Shown here in pieces: positions 59,744-64,000 of a stretch of DNA of 64,000 bases (position 1 is the stretch's first letter; each line of letters begins with the position of its first letter). The DNA lies in the NCBI GenBank assembly GCA_905221605.1, contig CAJNDS010002190.1, positions 1,066,788-1,130,787 of the forward strand, written 5' to 3'. The DNA comes from Symbiodinium natans. Lineage: Eukaryota > Sar > Dinophyceae > Suessiales > Symbiodiniaceae. The position numbers and the translations under genes were made by a program. A model generated the notes under the pieces. The model had not been told where the DNA came from. It saw only the letters and a list, made by a program, of their open reading frames with translations, and ran no database searches.

Positions 59744-60129
59744 GTCCATACGAAGGGGCCGTCATCACGGTGGACCGTGGTGCTGAGCACTTGCAGGACA
59801 TCGGGGCCCTGGTTTAGGGTTTAGGGTTTAGGGTTTAGGGTTTAGGGTTTAGGGTAGCATCCTGACCAGACGGCCCTTCAACTTGGCTTTCTTCTGGCAG
59901 GCTCCTAGGGGTTTAGGGTTTAGGGTTTGGGGTTTAGGGTTTAGGGTTTAGGGTTTAGGGATGGCAGTGATTTGTAACATATGACGGGAAGATTACACAC
60001 CCGAAATGTGCCCTGCCGTCCCAAGGCCATTGCCGTAGGGTGTACTTTCTCTTTAGACTTTAGAACGCAAGTTAGGACGCCGGGAGTATTTTTCGCCCCG
60101 AATACCTTGCACGCCTCATACCTCATTCG
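59744..60129 (+). CDS. Candidate two exons
   Basis: 59,744-59,811: PYEGAVITVDRGAEHLQDIG then AL, between CTAAGCAG and GTTTAG. 60,057-60,129: TLERKLGRREYFSPRIPCTP then HTSF, after TTTCTCTTTAG, before GTTTAG. Phase fits. The first is a clear protein-like segment. Confidence 0.5.
59881..59909. mobile_element. MITE family B left end truncated by a telomeric array
   Basis: ACTTGGCTTTCTTCTGGCAG then GCTCCTAGG and immediately GGTTTAGGG; the rest of the element is absent. Confidence 0.8.
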
Positions 60130-60370
60130 GTTTAGGGTTTAGGTTTTTTTTCTTTTGGGGGGGGGGGTTAGGACGTACGGCCTGTTCTCTGCATGTTTGT
60201 CCAGCGTTCCGCTCCCTGAGTTGCCCACAGAGACACAACGGAGACACCCTAAACCCTCAACCCTGAACCCTAAACCCTAAACCCTAAACCACAAACCCTA
60301 AACCCCGTAGGAGGGGGGGACATGAGGCACCTAATTCCCTAAGTACACCCCTCCAGACCCTCAACTGCAG

Positions 60371-60857
60371 CGGGCTGCTCCCACCTGGGACAGATACAGT
60401 CTTAATTGGTGATGAATCAGTGTGGCCGCCTGGTCATCTGCGGGCCATCCACGGAACTCACATCCACTGTCTTTGGGCTGTCCTCGCCGGTGGACTGCGC
60501 TCTAGCATCCGAAAAGTGCCAGGGTCGCGCTTTTTCGCGCTACACAATCGCGACCTCCCTGGAGTGTATTGCCATGCTGCGCATCGCGCACATAAAGCAC
60601 TTTTGTATTCCCCACATGTCTGTGTGACAGCACCAGCTGAGACCAACGCAGGACTCAGGCAAGGGTACTTCTTACGTGTGGCAATCGAAGTCATCTACGA
60701 GGAGGGGGCGAATCGACGGGGAGGAAAGAACACGGATCAATTGATCTTGGACAGTGCCACCCCGGTCGCCATTCTTCGGCAGACTTGCATCGCGTGGCCA
60801 TCGAGTGCCGACCCCCCCGGCCCCCCCCCCCCCCGAAGTGTTTGTCCGCACACATAG
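60371..60857 (+). CDS. ADP-ribosyltransferase-like repeat domain, candidate exon
   Basis: Open from an AG at 60,369-60,370 (CTGCAG) to a poly-C run: PPGHLRAIHGTHIHCLWAVL, AGGLRSSIRKVPGSRFFALH, LPGVYCHAAHRAHKALLYSP, YFLRVAIEVIYEEGANRRGG, KNTDQLILDSATPVAILRQT. The order HGT..L..IL..GLR ... GVYCH...HKA..Y ... L.VAIEV ... TDQ matches a domain I recall as very frequent in dinoflagellate predicted proteins, with an H-G-T plus G-L pattern reminiscent of ADP-ribosyltransferase/Tpt1 folds. Function inferred only. An upstream island (60,213 onward, FRSLSCPQRHNGDT) is phase-compatible. Confidence 0.5.
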
Positions 60858-60859
60858 GC

Positions 60860-61430
60860 CATGTTTGGTACCCGAAACCCGAAAGCCTAAACCCTAAACC
60901 GTAAACTAAAAACCCTAACCCCTAAACCCTAAACCAAAAACAGCACGGAATACAATGCAACATACAGGAATCCGGGTTTTTTGTCCACTGCGCAGCAGGA
61001 CACTCCGACGCTCCGGGTTCTGAGCTGCTCGATGGTCGAAGCGAGAGGTTTAGGGTTTAGGGTTTACGGTTTACGGTTTTAAGTGTTTTAAGGGTTTTTT
61101 GGGGTTTCAAGGGCTTTTAAGGGGTTTTAGCATTTTAGGTTTTTCGGGTTTGAAGGGTTTCAAGGGGTGTATGGGTTTAAAGGCGTTGCAAGCGCTTCAA
61201 ATGTTTTCAGGATTTGATCGAGGGGTTTAAGGGAGTTTTAAGGGTGTTAAGGGTTTTAAGGGTTTACGTTTGTTTTTGTTAATGGGCTTCATGGGTTTCA
61301 AGGGTTTTAGGGGTTTTAAAGGTTTTATGGGCTTAAAAGGGTTTTAGGGGTTTTGAGGATTTTAAGAGCGTTGGGCTTTAAGGGTTGGAGGGCGTTGACG
61401 TTTTGGGTTCTGAGGTTCCTGTTTCGCGAG
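60860..61430. repeat. Degenerate TTTTAAGGG array
   Basis: 61,070-61,430 consists of GGGTTTTAAGGG/GGGGTTTTAGGG units, strongly diverged. 60,860-61,070 has small telomeric tracts and unassigned sequence. Confidence 0.85.
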
Positions 61431-62255
61431 TTCATAAGCTAAGCTTTGTAGTTCTAGGGGCTTAAGATTCCTCAGGGGTTAGGGCTTAGGGTCTTAGGGT
61501 TTAGGGTTAAGGGTTAGGCTTCGAAGGGTTGTTCACTGAAGCCGAGACCCCAAATCCCCTTCCCCAAACCCAGAATCTTCCCGAAACCTGAGCTCAGGGT
61601 TTAGGGTTTAGGGTTTAGGGTTTAGGGTTTAGGGTTTAAGTCCCCCTGGCGGACAAGGCGCAGCCTTCGGGCCGGGATGACCGCACGGAAGGGGTGCATA
61701 GGAAGTTCCGGGGTGAGAGGATCCCTAAACCCTAAACCCTAAACCCTAACCCTAAACCCTAAACCCTAAACCCTAAACCCTAAACCCTAAACCCCATTGG
61801 ATCCCAGGCCCTACGGACTGGGGAGTCGGGGTTCAGGATTCCGAGGGTTCTGCCTGTGATTCTACCCAAAGGCTCCTATGTCGTACCTTTTTGGGGGGTA
61901 GTATACTCGAATTGCCCAAAGGCTCCTATGTAGTACCTTTTTGGGTAGAATCCCCTATAACTAGCCCAAAAAGGAACTACGTTGAAGCCTTTGGCTATAG
62001 GTTTCGGCGGTGCCTTAAACCCTGAACCCTGAAAGCTGGAGGCGAGGAGAACGGCACGTGGCACCTTCTGCAGACGAATGATGACGCGAACAAGCAGGCT
62101 GAGGCGAGCTCATCGAAATTTATAGGGCTTAGGGCTTCGGGCTTAAGGCTTATAGGGTTTAGGGCTTAGGGTTTGGTGCTTGGGGTTCCTTATTGCAAAG
62201 CAAACATACGGCCATTCGAATGCTGACCCGCACTTTGGTATGCAGCTACCCTACT
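61431..62255. other. Telomeric arrays and a small inverted-repeat element
   Basis: 61,867-61,980 has CCCAAAGGCTCCTATGT...GTACCTTTTTGGG repeated directly and inverted (CCCAAAAAGGAACTACG). Arrays at 61,595-61,640 and 61,723-61,795. No gene seen. Confidence 0.6.
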
Positions 62256-62495
62256 GCCCTAAGCCTTGAGCCGCAAGGGTGCATGTACCTAAATCGGGAA
62301 TACATGGGCCTTAAATTTTTTAATATTGTAGGAGGTACTGTCAGGCCCAAGTACTCCCTATTTAGGTACATGGATTGGGATGTTCCCTCTTATACTAACA
62401 GTCCTGACTAGGGATTAAAGTACCCCCCCCTATAATCCCTATGAAGGACTGTTAGTATAAGGGGAACATTCCAGTACATATACCCTTAGCCCTAA
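62256..62495. mobile_element. MITE C inside MITE D
   Basis: Outer D-like ends (GCATGTACCTAAATCGGG...GTACATATACCCTTAG) enclose an intact family C element (62,375-62,473, TTGGGATGTTCCC...GGGGAACATTCCA). Confidence 0.7.
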
Positions 62496-62629
62496 GCCCC
62501 AAGCCCTAAACCGAGCTTTTGGTTTGACCTGCAGCTTGATATCCGAAGGCTCAACCCCTGAAGCTTAGGCCTGTCTGCAACGGTTTAGTGTCGGTTTCGC
62601 GGGGCCTTCGGGCCTAAATCCATGCCTGG

Positions 62630-62900
62630 ACACGCCTGGGGGGGGGGGGAGGGAGGGGGGGAGGAAGCGGGGGAATTGGCAGCGTGCAGACCCATCATAG
62701 CATTCATAGTATGTCGAATATCCAGAAATAAACTGGGTACTGCTGAAAAACACAGGATGATAAAACATGACTGCCGTGATGGAACTATCGCTGAGAGACG
62801 TAGTGTGCATGATCATCATCATCATTATATATATATATGTGTGTGTATATTTATATTTATATCTATGCATTTATGTATATACATATATATATATATGTCT
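62630..62900. repeat. G-rich run and TATA/ATC microsatellites
   Basis: GGGGGGGGGGAGGGAGGG at 62,640; (ATC)n at 62,813; TATATATGTG/TATTTATA at 62,825-62,900. ORFs are repeat-driven. Confidence 0.9.
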
Positions 62901-63176
62901 TTTTTTTGCAAGGCATGATTCTACCTGTAGCTTCAGGACCCGCGACGGCCCTCCACCAATTTGCTGCTGTCCACTGAGAACCAGACGCAGGCCGCGGGTT
63001 TAGGGTTTAGGGTTGAGGGTTTAGGGTTCCGGGTTTAGGGTTTAGGGTTCAGGGTTTAGGGTTTAGGTTGAGGATTAGAGCTTATAGCATTTAGGCCAGA
63101 GCGGGTGCCACAGGTCTACTTCTGGGCTACGTCCCAAGGAAACGGGGCACACCAGGAGCCCTAGACTCCACCTGTA

Positions 63177-63361
63177 CCTGGAGGTTCAGGGTACTTTGTC
63201 ACCAATGATAACTGTACTTGGTTTAGGAGGGCTTAGGGCTTAGGGTTTAGGGTTTAGGGCTACAGTACTTATAACTGTACTTGTAGGTTTATTAGGGCAC
63301 TTAAGTGGCTTAGAAGTGGGTTTTAAGTACAGTTGGTTAGGCAGTACCATGAACCTCCAAG
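63177..63361. mobile_element. MITE family A copy with inserted telomeric tract
   Basis: TA-flanked. GTACTT (63,214-63,219) is repeated at 63,265-63,270 on either side of a telomeric tract; ends CCTGGAGGTTCAGGG...GTACCATGAACCTCCAAG. Confidence 0.8.
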
Positions 63362-63713
63362 TAGTTACATGGTGGTTCTGTCTGTGGGACAGGCTCAGAC
63401 CTTCTGGCTCCTGGTAGGGAATGGGGGAAGTAGGTACCGTATATTATCCCAAGGGTAATATGGGGGTATAGGGTACCTAATTCCCCCATGCCCTACTATC
63501 TAAGGGAAGTTACATGATCTTAGAGGTATATGCAGTAGTCAAGGGTAGTTGAATAGTCCCTCAATCTGGCCCCTTACCTCGAAAAAGGGGTTCTGAAGTA
63601 AATGTGCCCCCCTCGGGTTACTCCCTTGGGTTGTAGAGGGTACATATAATCACATAATATGATAAGGGGCATATAAGGGGTCCCTAACCCTCTATGCCCT
63701 AAAGCCCCAAATG
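63362..63713. other. Unassigned, MITE-like
   Basis: GGGGGAAGTAGGTACCGTA...GGGTACCTAATTCCCCCA (63,424-63,489) is an inverted pair. No gene seen. Confidence 0.5.
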
Positions 63714-63822
63714 GCTTGGTATCCCAGTGCTATCCTTTACCCCTTTGTTTTGGTTCAAGGTTCCCGTTTAAAGTAACCAACCCCAAACAAGGGTGCCTCA
63801 TGATAGGGTGGTTACTCGGGTT
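63714..63822. mobile_element. MITE family G copy
   Basis: TATCCCAGTGCTATCC...GGTTCCCGTTTAAAGTAACC...GGTTACTCGGGTTCC; diverged. Confidence 0.65.
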
Positions 63823-64000
63823 CCTAGAAGAAGGACTGGTGGTTTGTTTCTTTAAGAACCTAGGCAGCCTTGACCCACCAAAGACTCCAACGCTGAACCA
63901 ACCCTCAAGGCCCCCCTAACCCCCCCCCCCCCCCCCCCCCGAAGCCCAACCCGAAACCCGAAACCCCAAGCCCGAAACCCTGAACCCCAAGCCCTAAACC
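63823..64000. repeat. Poly-C and degenerate CCCGAAACC
   Basis: Poly-C 63,918-63,940, then CCCGAAACCC/CCCAAGCCC variants to the window end. Confidence 0.85.

Larger units (their letters stand above)
5216..64000. repeat. Interstitial telomere-type repeats (TTTAGGG/CCCTAAA) over the whole region
   Basis: Heptamer arrays in both orientations occur every few hundred bases from 5,216 to the end. Lengths range from two or three units to more than 25. Variants such as TTTGGGG, TTCAGGG, TTTCGGG, CTTAGGG and TTTAGGGG are mixed in, often at array ends. The orientation switches many times, so this is not one telomere end but scattered interstitial tracts. Several lie inside MITE copies and many abut candidate exons, where GTTTAG would be a 5' splice site. 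The heptamer is known as the telomere repeat of dinoflagellates, chromerids and plants. Confidence 0.98.

Noticed and set aside
5216-64000. CRISPR array
   Set aside because: The regular repeats are contiguous telomeric heptamers or satellites; there are no unique equal-length spacers and no cas genes.
5216-64000. Chromosome end (true telomere)
   Set aside because: Arrays are short, flip orientation repeatedly and alternate with unrelated sequence on both sides.
1-64000. Plant origin based on the Arabidopsis-type TTTAGGG repeat
   Set aside because: The heptamer alone is not diagnostic; the retroelement module order and the micro-exon layout fit dinoflagellates better. Not excluded without a search.

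Overview
The window looks like a large eukaryotic, probably dinoflagellate or close alveolate, genome segment. Evidence: (i) the first 5 kb carry a broken retroelement whose gag, protease and dioxygenase-like modules match a layout I recall as typical of dinoflagellate copia-like elements; (ii) the telomere-type heptamer TTTAGGG/CCCTAAA is present throughout, and it is the telomere repeat of dinoflagellates and relatives (and of plants); (iii) the non-repeat sequence seems to be made of very short exon-like islands between introns rather than long ORFs. No rRNA, tRNA, CRISPR array or bacterial operon was seen. The assignment is an inference without database support.

Layout. 1-5,095 (minus strand): a degenerate LTR-type retroelement, cut by the window edge before any reverse transcriptase appears. 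From 5,216 to 64,000 the sequence changes completely. TTTAGGG arrays in both orientations interrupt it every few hundred bases (pure runs of 2 to more than 25 units, plus degenerate variants). Between them lie short terminal-inverted-repeat elements (MITEs, at least nine families, here called A-J), poly-G/poly-C runs, microsatellites, an AT-rich island (15.49-16.35 kb), an AAGGTC foldback (10.3-10.8 kb), a near-perfect 196-bp palindrome (25.8-26.0 kb) and a 2.3-kb satellite block bounded by inverted repeats (43.5-45.9 kb).

Hidden coding content. Many islands between the arrays read, on the plus strand, as 10-60-codon open segments bounded by AG upstream and GT (sometimes GC) downstream, and neighbouring segments often keep compatible reading phase. 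The longest chain (36,080-38,561, 13 segments, 326 codons including stop) and several shorter chains or terminal segments are listed as candidate exons. In many cases the 5' splice site would be the first GT of a telomeric array (exon|GTTTAGGG) and in some the 3' splice site would be its TTTAG. Elsewhere a MITE occupies the whole candidate intron. Any single short open segment can arise by chance (about one in four for a given 27-codon frame), and I chose frames and splice sites by eye, so the exon models are hypotheses. Only a few islands carry recognisable domains (an ADP-ribosyltransferase-like repeat domain at 60.4-60.8 kb, a possible WW-like exon at 54.4-54.7 kb).

Main idea. Telomeric repeats here behave like inserted DNA: several interrupt MITE copies whose undisrupted relatives are also in the window, and the insertions are flanked by short direct duplications. 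Together with MITE families that carry splice signals, this suggests a genome in which transposons and telomere-repeat insertions generate or enlarge introns.
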